Source of the DNA: CAZYMI01 sp964648505
GTDB taxonomy: Bacteria; Pseudomonadota; Alphaproteobacteria; Micavibrionales; Micavibrionaceae
Length of the DNA stretch: 64,000 bases
NCBI GenBank assembly: GCA_964648505.1
Contig: CAZYMI010000004.1
Location: 77,437 to 141,436, forward strand
Direction of reading: 5' to 3'
The position numbers and the translations under genes are program-made. Below the pieces are notes generated by a model, which ran no database searches, was not told where the DNA came from, and was given only the letters and a program-made list of their open reading frames with translations. Below, in pieces: positions 1 to 7,697 of the stretch (positions are counted from its first letter, which is position 1; each line of letters opens with the position of its first letter).

Positions 1-6
1 ACCGCT

Positions 7-1131
7 CTACCGTGCGCCTCTTGAAAGACGCACATCCCGATCAATATAGCTTGAAATTGCCAAACCAAACCCAGCCATAATCGCAAGCATCGCCGTACCG
101 CCATGAGACACCAAAGGCAAGGGCACGCCCACAACAGGTATCAGCCCCATAACCATTGACATGTTAATCATGACATACAGCGAAAAATTAATGGTCACAC
201 CTAAAATAACATATCGCCCGAATGAATGGCGACAACGCGTCGCCATCCAGTACCCATAAATGATAATCAAGGCGTAAAGGGCGATGAGTATTACTCCGCC
301 AACAAAACCTGTTTCTTCCGCCCAAAGCGTAAAAACAAAATCGGTTTGCTTTTCAGGTAAAAAATCAAGCTGCGCTTGCGTGCCTTCTAGAAAACCCTTG
401 CCAAAAATGCCGCCTGATCCAAGGGCGATTTTTGATTGCGTGATGTGATACCCCGATCCCAAAGGATCACTTTCAGGATTAAGAAACGTGAGAACTCTTT
501 GTCGTTGATAATCATGCATTAACCCCCATCCTATAGGCAGTGAAATAACAATCAGCCCCAGTACAATACCAAACATCCAATACGCAACACCTGCAATCCA
601 AAATAAAGCACCTGCTACCATCAGCAACTTTAAAGCTGTGCCCAAATCAGGTTGTATCATAACAAGCAGCACAGGCGCACTAACCAGTAAAATTGGAATG
701 ACCAAAAAAAAGGGACGCTTCACATCATCAAGCGTAGACGTATGAAAAAATTTTGCTAGCGCCATGGTGGTTGCAATCTTCATCAATTCTGAAGGCTGTA
801 ATTTAATCACACCCAGATTAATCCAGCGTTGCGCGCCCATGCCAATATGGCCCATAACATCAACATACAGAAGTAAAAGTAATCCCAGTCCATACGCCAC
901 ATAAGCCGCGCTAAACCAAACGCGAATATTCGTCATGGCAATCGCAAGCAAAATAGCCAAGCTAAAAAGATAACGCGCAAAATGATTGCCAGCCCACGGT
1001 TCAAACGAACCATCACCGGCTGAATATAAGGATATAACCCCAATCCCGCTGACGATAGACAACAGGATGATAAGCCCCCACGTCATCTCAAAAAAACGGC
1101 CTGATAAAGACTCGCGATCTTGTATATGCAT
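7..1131 (-). CDS. rodA: RodA, SEDS peptidoglycan glycosyltransferase
   Basis: This inner-membrane SEDS protein polymerises lipid II glycan strands for cell elongation together with PBP2. The 374-residue product has about ten hydrophobic segments. It shows the family motif PEKQTDF at residues 259-265, whose Asp264 corresponds to the essential SEDS aspartate, and a C-terminal PLPLVSHGG motif. The length is normal for RodA. It starts at ATG two bases after the mrdA stop, so the two are translationally linked at the end of the mreCD-mrdA-rodA run. FtsW is the alternative family member, but the PBP2/MreCD neighbours make RodA clear. Confidence 0.97.
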   Translation of the reverse strand: MHIQDRESLSGRFFEMTWGLIILLSIVSGIGVISLYSAGDGSFEPWAGNHFARYLFSLAILLAIAMTNIRVWFSAAYVAYGLGLLLLLYVDVMGHIGMGAQRWINLGVIKLQPSELMKIATTMALAKFFHTSTLDDVKRPFFLVIPILLVSAPVLLVMIQPDLGTALKLLMVAGALFWIAGVAYWMFGIVLGLIVISLPIGWGLMHDYQRQRVLTFLNPESDPLGSGYHITQSKIALGSGGIFGKGFLEGTQAQLDFLPEKQTDFVFTLWAEETGFVGGVILIALYALIIIYGYWMATRCRHSFGRYVILGVTINFSLYVMINMSMVMGLIPVVGVPLPLVSHGGTAMLAIMAGFGLAISSYIDRDVRLSRGAR

Positions 1132-1133
1132 GG

Positions 1134-2969
1134 CTATTTTTTTACCCCCGCCGGATCACGCTTCATAACTTCAGTCATGATGCTTTTTGCAACAGGCGCA
1201 GCAGTACCTGAGCCCGATTCCCCATGTTCTACAATAACACCACAGGCATAGCGCGGATTTTCAATAGGGCCATACCCGACAAACAGCGCATGATGCCGTA
1301 AATGCCATGGCAGGTCAGAATTTAAAATACCCGCGCGACGTTCTTGCATCGTAATTCTTTTCACTTGCGATGTTCCGGTTTTGCCGCCCATGCTAAGACC
1401 GGGTTCAGTAATATGCTGGGCACGCGCGGTCCCATAAGGGCTATTCACCACATCAGACATGCCTTTTAAAATATACTTCATATGGTCTGGCGATATACCT
1501 AAATCAGGCCAGCTTTGCGGATGCGCCATTTTACCGTCATTCATATCAATAAGCCATGGCTTCACAGCCTTCCCCCCATTCACCAGCCTTGAAACCATTG
1601 TTGCTAATTGCAAAGGTGTAGCCAACATATACCCCTGACCAATTGCAGATACGATTGTTTCCCCCGGGTGCCAGGGCTCGCCATAACGCTTACGCTTCCA
1701 GGAAACATCTGGAACCAGTCCCGATTTTTCTTCTGACAACTCAAGGCCCAGTTTTTCACCCATGCCTAGTTTGCGAGCCATTTTTGCAATATTATCGATG
1801 CCAATATCACGGGCAAAATGATAAAAAAATGTATCGCATGACTCTGCAATTGCATGCACCACATCCACCGAACCGTGCCCCGTTTTTTTCCAACAGTGAA
1901 AACGGTTTTTGCCCAGATCATAATGACCGGGGCAAAAAACGCGCGATTTAGATGTAATCACACCTTTTTCAAGCCCCGCGAGCGCTGTGACCATTTTAAA
2001 AGTTGAACCGGGTGGATACTGGCCAGATACAGCCTTATTGGACAAAGGCCGGGTTGGATCATTAAGCAATTCTTCCCAAAGCGGCGTTGAAATACCTTTA
2101 GAAAATACATTGGGGTCAAATGCCGGGGCTGATCCCAAGGCATAAACCGCGCCACTATGCACATCCATAATCACCGCGGCTGCACTTTTTTCTTGTGCCA
2201 GTCGGCTTTGAACAAATTGCTGTAAACTTGCATCAATTGAAAGGGCCAGACGCGCCCCGGGCTTTGCCGCGTTCTTTGAAAGCACCCGCACTTCGCGCCC
2301 AATCACATTGACTTCAACTTCCGTTTTTCCAGCTTGGCCGCGCAATAAATCATCCATTGCTTTTTCAACGCCGCTCTTGCCGATACGATAACCGGGTACT
2401 GAAAAAAGTGGATCTTTGCTGGCCTCTTTTTCCTCGGGGCTGACAACGCCAACATAACCAATCAAATGTGCGGTTGCATCCAAAAGCGGGTAATCTCTTA
2501 TCTCTCCGCTTTCAACGGATACACCGGGCAGATCAGGTAAGTTCACTTCAATTTTAGCCACTTGATCAAAATTAAGATTATCACGAACCAAAATAGATGC
2601 GTATTTTGCTTCTCGGTGAGCTTCACGCAAAACTCGCTTAACATCACGTTCTTCAATTGGAATATAATTTTGTAAATCTTTGAGTGCCTGCCCAAGATCT
2701 TTGGTCTGCTCAGGAATAATCACTAAGTGAAAATCCTGATTGTTCAAGGCCAACGGTACGCCAAATCGATCGACAATCAATCCGCGTGCAGGCGGTAAAA
2801 TTTTTAAATTTACGCGGTTGTTTTCTGCAAGGGTTGTGTATTTTTCACGTTGCGAGATTTGTAGCCAGCCAAGCCTTGCGGCAAGCGTACTAAAAATCGC
2901 CGCCTGACCTACCCCGATAATAAGGGCCCGGCGCGAAAATACCTGATGCCGGTCTAAATCACGTTCCAT
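1134..2969 (-). CDS. mrdA: Penicillin-binding protein 2 (elongasome transpeptidase)
   Basis: This class B penicillin-binding protein cross-links peptidoglycan in the elongasome as the partner of RodA. The 611-residue protein has an N-terminal membrane anchor (about residues 14-32), a pedestal domain and a transpeptidase domain with STFK at 322-325 (nucleophile Ser322), SCD at 377-379 and KTG at 530-532. All catalytic motifs are intact. ATG start; 27 bases separate it from mreD upstream, and rodA follows at once. The SCD form of the second motif and the elongasome context favour PBP2 over the divisome protein PBP3. Confidence 0.97.
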   Translation of the reverse strand: MERDLDRHQVFSRRALIIGVGQAAIFSTLAARLGWLQISQREKYTTLAENNRVNLKILPPARGLIVDRFGVPLALNNQDFHLVIIPEQTKDLGQALKDLQNYIPIEERDVKRVLREAHREAKYASILVRDNLNFDQVAKIEVNLPDLPGVSVESGEIRDYPLLDATAHLIGYVGVVSPEEKEASKDPLFSVPGYRIGKSGVEKAMDDLLRGQAGKTEVEVNVIGREVRVLSKNAAKPGARLALSIDASLQQFVQSRLAQEKSAAAVIMDVHSGAVYALGSAPAFDPNVFSKGISTPLWEELLNDPTRPLSNKAVSGQYPPGSTFKMVTALAGLEKGVITSKSRVFCPGHYDLGKNRFHCWKKTGHGSVDVVHAIAESCDTFFYHFARDIGIDNIAKMARKLGMGEKLGLELSEEKSGLVPDVSWKRKRYGEPWHPGETIVSAIGQGYMLATPLQLATMVSRLVNGGKAVKPWLIDMNDGKMAHPQSWPDLGISPDHMKYILKGMSDVVNSPYGTARAQHITEPGLSMGGKTGTSQVKRITMQERRAGILNSDLPWHLRHHALFVGYGPIENPRYACGVIVEHGESGSGTAAPVAKSIMTEVMKRDPAGVKK

Positions 2970-2996
2970 GATGGCTATCTTAAAGTAAAATTTGAT

Positions 2997-3515
2997 TTAG
3001 GAAACAATTTTGCGCGGTAGCGGCAACAATCGATGCACAGCAAAAAGCGGAAAGATCACAACCGGATATAACAAAGCCGTTGATAAGCCTTGAAGCAAAG
3101 GCGGCACCACCGGTACAAAACCCTGACCAGAAAAAGCAATCACAAGCCATTGAAACATAGCTGTCGCAAGAACGATCAACAAAAAAACCAGCCACTGAAT
3201 TAAAAAAACCTGCCCCGTTAAAAAACGACGCTGAGAACGGACAACCCAATGCACCCCTAAAAGGGTCAAGGCATTTATACCAAGCGGCAGCCCCAATAAA
3301 GCGTCAAGAATAATGCCAGCTAAAAATATAACAAATGGCGGAAATAATAATGGCCTGTACAATGACCAGAAATAAATGCCCATCAAGACAAAAGAAGGTT
3401 GAAACGACCCGGCATAAGGCAATGCAAACGAAACAGCGTTTAACACAATCAAAAGCAGCATCAGCGTGTATGCCAATATCAGGCGCGAAAACATTTCAAG
3501 TGCTGGCCAGCCCAT
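2997..3515 (-). CDS. mreD: Rod shape-determining protein MreD
   Basis: This small polytopic inner-membrane protein of the elongasome bridges MreC and the PBP2/RodA pair. The 172-residue product is almost entirely hydrophobic, with about five membrane segments, as usual for MreD; sequence conservation in the family is low, so the call leans on size, topology and position. Its ATG lies two bases past the mreC stop, and mrdA follows 27 bases downstream. A second reading frame overlaps the 3' half but has no support. Confidence 0.93.
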   Translation of the reverse strand: MGWPALEMFSRLILAYTLMLLLIVLNAVSFALPYAGSFQPSFVLMGIYFWSLYRPLLFPPFVIFLAGIILDALLGLPLGINALTLLGVHWVVRSQRRFLTGQVFLIQWLVFLLIVLATAMFQWLVIAFSGQGFVPVVPPLLQGLSTALLYPVVIFPLFAVHRLLPLPRKIVS

Positions 3516-3517
3516 TT

Positions 3518-4399
3518 TTATGGCCCGATAGAGTCAGCCGATTGTTCCGCATCAAGCCTGTCCGGATCATAAGCATCAATAATGCGTACAAAACTAACCC
3601 GATCAGACTGGGCAAAAGGCTTGACGGTATAATATTGCCCGTCGCGTGCACCCACAACACCTACAGGCAGTCCGGGTGGGAATAAACCGCCGATTCCAGA
3701 TGTGACAATGCGTGCGCCCTCGCTTAGGTTTGTATCAAGCGGTAAGTGCTGCAATGAAAGGGTTTTATCATTGGTGCCAGCCAGTACCGCACGCATATTT
3801 GTACCCTCAATCACAACAGGAATGTGCGAATTCACATCAGTAATCAAAAGTACTCGCGCCGATCGAGTTCCTGATTCAATCACGCGTCCAATCAAACCTT
3901 CTCCCGCCATGACGGGCTGCCCCTTTTCAATACCCTGATCCGCGCCGGCTTCAATCAGAAAAGATCTGACAAAAGCGCTGCCCCCATCTCCGATAACACG
4001 GGTGGTAATAAATGCCTTAACCGGGTCCGGAGTAACATCAAGAATTTTGCGCAACGATTTATTTTCAGCCTGCAAAAGCAAAGCCGAATGATACCATTCC
4101 TTTAACCTGTCATTTTCCGTTTTTAATCTGGTATTTTCTGCACGAAGATTGGCAAGCCCAGAGATCACTTCAATGCCGCTGACGGTCTTTTGAAAAGGGT
4201 AATTAATTGCCGATATAAATGGAGAGAACGCATCCATAATCGATAGGCGTATATTTTGCATGGTGCCCGGACTTGCAATATTCAGACTTGTCATTAAAAC
4301 CGAAGCCGCTACAAAAACGACAAGCGACATCTTGCCTGTAAAAAAATGGCCGGATGATATGCGTATGGCTGTTCTGGTCCAGGGGCGGCGAGACTTCAT
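3518..4399 (-). CDS. mreC: Rod shape-determining protein MreC
   Basis: MreC is a bitopic periplasmic scaffold of the elongasome that binds PBP2. The 293-residue product has one N-terminal membrane segment (about residues 24-42), a coiled coil around residues 80-110 and a beta-rich C-terminal domain with the family's glycine-rich VIGDGG-type stretch. The ATG start has only a weak Shine-Dalgarno sequence. It is the first gene of the mreC-mreD-mrdA-rodA run. Unlike the usual layout, mreB is not immediately upstream; three unrelated genes intervene, and a candidate promoter sits just upstream of mreC. Confidence 0.96.
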   Translation of the reverse strand: MKSRRPWTRTAIRISSGHFFTGKMSLVVFVAASVLMTSLNIASPGTMQNIRLSIMDAFSPFISAINYPFQKTVSGIEVISGLANLRAENTRLKTENDRLKEWYHSALLLQAENKSLRKILDVTPDPVKAFITTRVIGDGGSAFVRSFLIEAGADQGIEKGQPVMAGEGLIGRVIESGTRSARVLLITDVNSHIPVVIEGTNMRAVLAGTNDKTLSLQHLPLDTNLSEGARIVTSGIGGLFPPGLPVGVVGARDGQYYTVKPFAQSDRVSFVRIIDAYDPDRLDAEQSADSIGP

Positions 4400-4451
4400 A
4401 AGAACTCTGACTTTAACAAGCTAGAAGATTGAAAAATAAGCTTATTCTCCT

Positions 4452-4481
4452 TTTATAAGTTTAAACCTAAAACATTAACAA
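4452..4481 (-). promoter_or_regulatory. Candidate sigma-70 promoter for mreC-mreD-mrdA-rodA
   Basis: Read on the minus strand, a -35 box TTGTTA (4476-4481) and a -10 box TATAAA (4452-4457) are separated by 18 bases, about 50 bases upstream of the mreC ATG. The boxes match consensus at 4/6 and 5/6. It fits the need for a separate promoter after the split from mreB. The surrounding sequence is AT-rich, so a chance match is possible. Confidence 0.45.
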
Positions 4482-4511
4482 GAGTTTTTCTTAAACAACA
4501 AAAAATCAGGT

Positions 4512-4775
4512 CTATCCACAGGCAATTTCTCTGACCGTTCCCTTTCGATCCGTCACCAGATTAACCCGGTCATAGATATAATCCTTACCAAAATCCATTC
4601 CCGGAGAAATAATACGTATATTCTGGTCAAGAGGCAGGGTAATACTAGAAACGTTATGGCCGATATATGTCATATAATGCTGCGAACCACAGGCCAGTTC
4701 TGACACCACATCGGGCCGTGTTTGGCAGGCAGACAGGGCCAAAAAAGAAAAAAGAATCAGAGCGCAAAATTTCAT
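4512..4775 (-). CDS. Small lipoprotein, peptidase inhibitor I78-like
   Basis: The 87-residue product begins with a lipoprotein signal ending in LSAC, followed by a short mature part with the pattern of the I78 serine-protease inhibitor family: a conserved early Cys, a YIGHN segment, an RIISPG loop, D/R residues in a YDRVN stretch and a terminal ACG. It would be membrane-anchored and could guard the envelope against serine proteases. I chose the ATG at 4775; an upstream TTG at 4793 is possible but would put six residues before a perfect signal peptide. No clear Shine-Dalgarno precedes it. It lies between mreC and the divergent orphan pilin gene. Confidence 0.7.
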   Translation of the reverse strand: MKFCALILFSFLALSACQTRPDVVSELACGSQHYMTYIGHNVSSITLPLDQNIRIISPGMDFGKDYIYDRVNLVTDRKGTVREIACG

Positions 4776-4779
4776 ATGC

Positions 4780-4796
4780 AAATTGTACAACAATTT
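4780..4796. other. Small inverted repeat upstream of the I78-like gene
   Basis: AAATTG, a five-base spacer and CAATTT form a perfect 6-bp inverted repeat ending five bases before the ATG of the I78-like gene. It could be an operator or a leader hairpin that hides the start region. The divergent intergenic region (4776-4919) is AT-rich and shows no other clear signal. Confidence 0.25.
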
Positions 4797-4919
4797 TATA
4801 CATTAATGAGAGACTGCCTTAAAAAAATTCGCGAAACCGCTTTGTAGGTACCCACCTCAAAAACAATCCTTTAATCTTTCATGAGACATAATTACTTTCT
4901 AACTACCCAGAAAAATTGA

Positions 4920-5618
4920 ATGCAAACTAAAACAATAGAAAGCGGCAACGTTCTTTTTATGATCCTTATTGCTGTCATACTTTTTGCAGCATTATCTTAT
5001 GCTGTTAGCAATAGCTCACGAACCGGAACAAACACACTTGATAAAGATATTCTTAAAGCCGACGCGACTGAAATTATAAATCATTTTAGTGCCATACAAG
5101 CTGCAACAACGCGGCTGATTGCCCGGGGCTGCGACCTTAGCCAAATTTCTTTTGAAGAGCCAAGAGACGGCAATCAATTCAATCCTTCTGCTCCTAGCAA
5201 TAAAAGCTGTCATGTTTTTAGGCCAGAAGGCGGCGGCGTGCCTCCAAAGTACTTAAAGGAAGAATGGTTAAGCACCGATATAGCCAGTGCATCTGGCAAT
5301 GATTATTACTACGTCACAGGTTCAGATTCGATCACAGATATAGGCACAACTTGCACAACAGCCAGTTGCGCCGATTTAATCGTTAATATTTGGGATCTAA
5401 CAAAAGAGCTTTGTGAAGTATTAAATGAGCTCTCTGGAGAAAAAGGCCTTAATACTGTTATTCCATCAGACTCGTTACTAGGGGAAGATTATGAAGGATC
5501 ATTCAGATCATCACCCCGTATCGTTTTCACGAGCGCTGCCCTTAGAGGAAAAATAGCTGCCTGTTACAGAGATACAGTTTTTGGATACGTCTTCACATCA
5601 GTCGCTATTGCGCGCTAG
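4920..5618 (+). CDS. Orphan type IV pilin-like protein, paralog of the pilin at 46089-46799
   Basis: The 232-residue product has a short basic leader, a Gly9/Asn10 prepilin-type cleavage site and a hydrophobic helix (about 11-30) followed by a soluble domain with several cysteines. The motif GNVLFMILIAV and the C-terminal blocks (a Cys-Leu-Asn segment, and CYRDT...GYVF near the end) align along the whole length with the product of 46089-46799 (GNVLFLILIAV, CFRNT...DYVY). The +5 position is not Glu, unlike classical pilins. It is the only plus-strand gene in the mre region and has no assembly genes beside it. It is probably a minor or alternative subunit of the pilus encoded at 45-56 kb. Confidence 0.75.
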   Translation: MQTKTIESGNVLFMILIAVILFAALSYAVSNSSRTGTNTLDKDILKADATEIINHFSAIQAATTRLIARGCDLSQISFEEPRDGNQFNPSAPSNKSCHVFRPEGGGVPPKYLKEEWLSTDIASASGNDYYYVTGSDSITDIGTTCTTASCADLIVNIWDLTKELCEVLNELSGEKGLNTVIPSDSLLGEDYEGSFRSSPRIVFTSAALRGKIAACYRDTVFGYVFTSVAIAR

Positions 5619-5639
5619 ATAGTTATAGAGCGCATATTG

Positions 5640-5660
5640 AAATAGATTTACAATCTATTT
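5640..5660. terminator. AT-rich inverted repeat between convergent genes, possible bidirectional terminator
   Basis: A perfect 9-bp inverted repeat (AAATAGATT, three-base loop, AATCTATTT) lies 22 bases after the orphan pilin stop and overlaps the last codons of the convergent membrane-protein gene. The stem is AT-only apart from one pair per arm, so it would be a weak terminator. Confidence 0.4.
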
Positions 5661-6217
5661 TCACGCAGCTGCCTTAAAAAACGATACGCAGGATTATTTT
5701 TTTGGTAGAGCCGCCCTTCTAAAATATCAGAAGCCAGCCATCCCAGAAAAATAAGCGCCATAAAACGATTACCTGAAGCCGCCGCAGCAAACGCACCTGT
5801 TAAATTTAAACTAAAACTGGATGCACCTGTGATCGCAGGAAATATCCGTGCAGCAGAATCCAATGGCTTATGTTGAAAATAAACGGCCGCTTTTTGAAAA
5901 GGATATTTTAAAGCACCCACTGTATAAGCCGCTGCCATCGCAAGTAAAACACTCTGCTGCGTTGACCCCGCCTTCTCGTTAAAAGCAAATGTTAAATCCG
6001 CAATCGCAATTGCCGCACACCCCGCAGAATAACCCGCCGTTTTGTGCCCTTTAAAAATATGCAGAGTTTCACCAACGCCATCCATAACCCAAGCGACTAA
6101 AGCCTCCAGATTACCTGTTGCAAGCGCAAGGGCGGAACTTGCCGTAAAACTGACAACGCCTGAAATATTCACCGCATAGCGATGAAGGGTTCTTTGAATG
6201 CGCTGATTTGTTTTCAT
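5648..6217 (-). CDS. Unknown integral membrane protein
   Basis: The 189-residue product is not recognised. It is basic at its N-terminus (four Arg/His/Lys in the first 12 residues) and has four to five hydrophobic, Ala-rich segments (roughly residues 18-36, 58-72, 87-104, 125-145 and 150-166), ending in a charged tail rich in Arg and Asn. No catalytic motif is visible. The ATG at 6217 has no strong ribosome-binding site. It lies 80 bases downstream of mreB in the same direction with no terminator visible between, so co-transcription with mreB is likely; its 3' end faces the orphan pilin gene. Confidence 0.75.
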   Translation of the reverse strand: MKTNQRIQRTLHRYAVNISGVVSFTASSALALATGNLEALVAWVMDGVGETLHIFKGHKTAGYSAGCAAIAIADLTFAFNEKAGSTQQSVLLAMAAAYTVGALKYPFQKAAVYFQHKPLDSAARIFPAITGASSFSLNLTGAFAAAASGNRFMALIFLGWLASDILEGRLYQKNNPAYRFLRQLRENRL

Positions 6218-6297
6218 ATTTACTGGTTAGCAATATGCTCTTAAATCGTCAAATGGTTTATGTATTTAAAAGTAACTTTCTGGGGGATAAGCGGGTC

Positions 6298-7347
6298 TTA
6301 GTACGTGCCCACCAGCACCCCGCGCATGCGCCCATCGTTAATATGGTCAAGCGCATAGCCTGTTCCCATCACAACGCAGTTAAGCGGTTCGTCGGCAACG
6401 GTCACAGGCAGGCCGGTTGCATGGCGCAATACCAGGTCCAGATTTTTAAGTAAGGCCCCGCCCCCTGTAAGCACAATGCCTTTATCAACAATATCGGCTG
6501 CAAGTTCGGGCGGCGTATTTTCAAGGGCCACTTTGACACCTTCAATAATCTGCCCGACAGGCTCAGCTAAACTTTCAGCAATCTGACGTTCTGAAATTGT
6601 AATTTCCTTTGGAACGCCGTTCATCAGATCGCGTCCTTTGATTTGCATGATGCGCCCGTCTGTTCCATCAAGCGGTGGGCAGGCGCTACCAATCTCGCGC
6701 TTAATACGCTCGGCGCTGGCTTCCCCGATCAGCAAATTATGAACACGCCGAATATACGCTGTAATCGCCTCATCCATTTTATCACCAGCGACACGCACTG
6801 AACGCGCATACACAATGCCTCCAAATGAAATCACCGCAACTTCTGTTGTGCCGCCGCCAATATCAACCACCATAGAACCAGTTGGCTCAGTAACAGGAAG
6901 GCCTGCGCCAATAGCAGCTGCCATTGGCTCTTCAATCAGATGCACTTCGGATGCACCAGCACGTTCTGCTGATTCTTGAATAGCGCGTTTCTCAACAGCG
7001 GTTGCGCCTGACGGAACACATATCACCATTTTTGGGCTAGCGAAGCTTCGGCGATTATGCACCTTGCGAATAAAATGCTTAATCATTGCTTCTGTGACTT
7101 CAAAATCTGCGATCACACCATCACGCAAAGGCCGAATGGCCACAATGTTACCTGGCGTTCTGCCCAACATCTGCTTTGCTTCATTCCCAACCTTAAGAAC
7201 TTCGCGCTTACCTTCAATAATTGAAATAGCAACCACAGAAGGCTCATTCAAAACAATGCCACGATCCTTAACATAGACAAGGGTATTGGCTGTTCCCAGG
7301 TCAATTGCCATGTCAGCCGAGACAAATCCAAACAAACGTGAAAACAT
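6298..7347 (-). CDS. mreB: Rod shape-determining protein MreB
   Basis: MreB is the bacterial actin that polymerises under the inner membrane and positions the elongasome. The 349-residue product has the actin-fold signatures in order: phosphate-1 loop DLGTANT at 16-22, phosphate-2 VDIGGGTTE in the middle and the adenosine loop LTGGGALL near residue 290, plus an N-terminal amphipathic start (MFSRLFGF). Full family length. A good Shine-Dalgarno (AGGGAAG) precedes the ATG. A rho-independent terminator-like hairpin ends only about 14 bases upstream of the start, an unusual position. mreC is not adjacent. Confidence 0.98.
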   Translation of the reverse strand: MFSRLFGFVSADMAIDLGTANTLVYVKDRGIVLNEPSVVAISIIEGKREVLKVGNEAKQMLGRTPGNIVAIRPLRDGVIADFEVTEAMIKHFIRKVHNRRSFASPKMVICVPSGATAVEKRAIQESAERAGASEVHLIEEPMAAAIGAGLPVTEPTGSMVVDIGGGTTEVAVISFGGIVYARSVRVAGDKMDEAITAYIRRVHNLLIGEASAERIKREIGSACPPLDGTDGRIMQIKGRDLMNGVPKEITISERQIAESLAEPVGQIIEGVKVALENTPPELAADIVDKGIVLTGGGALLKNLDLVLRHATGLPVTVADEPLNCVVMGTGYALDHINDGRMRGVLVGTY

Positions 7348-7360
7348 GAAAACTTCCCTG

Positions 7361-7400
7361 AAAAAAAAGGCCCGCCCAAGAATTAAAGACTTGGCGGACC
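7361..7400 (-). terminator. Rho-independent terminator-like hairpin after rpmJ, directly before mreB
   Basis: Read on the minus strand, arms at 7390-7400 and 7369-7380 (GGTCCGCCAAG against CTTGGGCGGGCC, one bulge and one wobble) enclose a nine-base loop and are followed by eight T residues (7361-7368). This is a strong intrinsic terminator for rpmJ. Its T-tract stops 13 bases before the mreB ATG, so it may also act as an attenuator or leader hairpin for mreB. Confidence 0.8.
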
Positions 7401-7436
7401 ATTTAGGGTATCATCGCACCGATTGACAAGAGCCAA

Positions 7437-7562
7437 TTAGCCTTGGCGCGCCTTAAAACGTGGCTTCTGCTTATTAATGACATAAACACGACCTTTGCGA
7501 CGAACAACGCGGCAGTTACGGTCCCGTGTTTTTAAAGTTTTTAATGAATTAACGACTTTCAT
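7437..7562 (-). CDS. rpmJ: 50S ribosomal protein L36 (zinc-free type)
   Basis: The 41-residue product matches L36 from its start MKVVNSLK to its end RFKARQG, with the VVRRKGRVYVIN core. It has a single Cys (residue 17) and lacks the CxxC...CxxxxH zinc ligands of the classical form, as in the zinc-independent paralogs common in proteobacteria. The ATG at 7562 has an AAGGA ribosome-binding site; longer upstream extensions of the frame are not supported. It has its own consensus-like promoter and terminator and is therefore monocistronic. Confidence 0.95.
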   Translation of the reverse strand: MKVVNSLKTLKTRDRNCRVVRRKGRVYVINKQKPRFKARQG

Positions 7563-7594
7563 GACACTTGTCCTTAAAATTGAATATGGCGTGC

Positions 7595-7624
7595 ACCATA
7601 ACGATCCTGTTAAGGCTTTGTCAA
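7595..7624 (-). promoter_or_regulatory. Sigma-70 promoter of rpmJ
   Basis: On the minus strand a perfect -35 box TTGACA (7619-7624) is followed after 18 bases by TATGGT (7595-7600). The predicted start lies about 26 bases upstream of the rpmJ ATG. A 6/6 -35 box at a sensible distance makes this the clearest promoter in the window. Confidence 0.6.
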
Positions 7625-7697
7625 GCGTTGTATAGTAAGGTCTAAATAGAAACACACCCCACCTAACCAACTGATTTACAAAAGAATTTGCCCTGTC

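Noticed and set aside
2980..3249. 89-codon minus-strand frame rich in Phe, Gly and Cys
   Set aside because: It overlaps mreD in another frame and lacks a ribosome-binding site.
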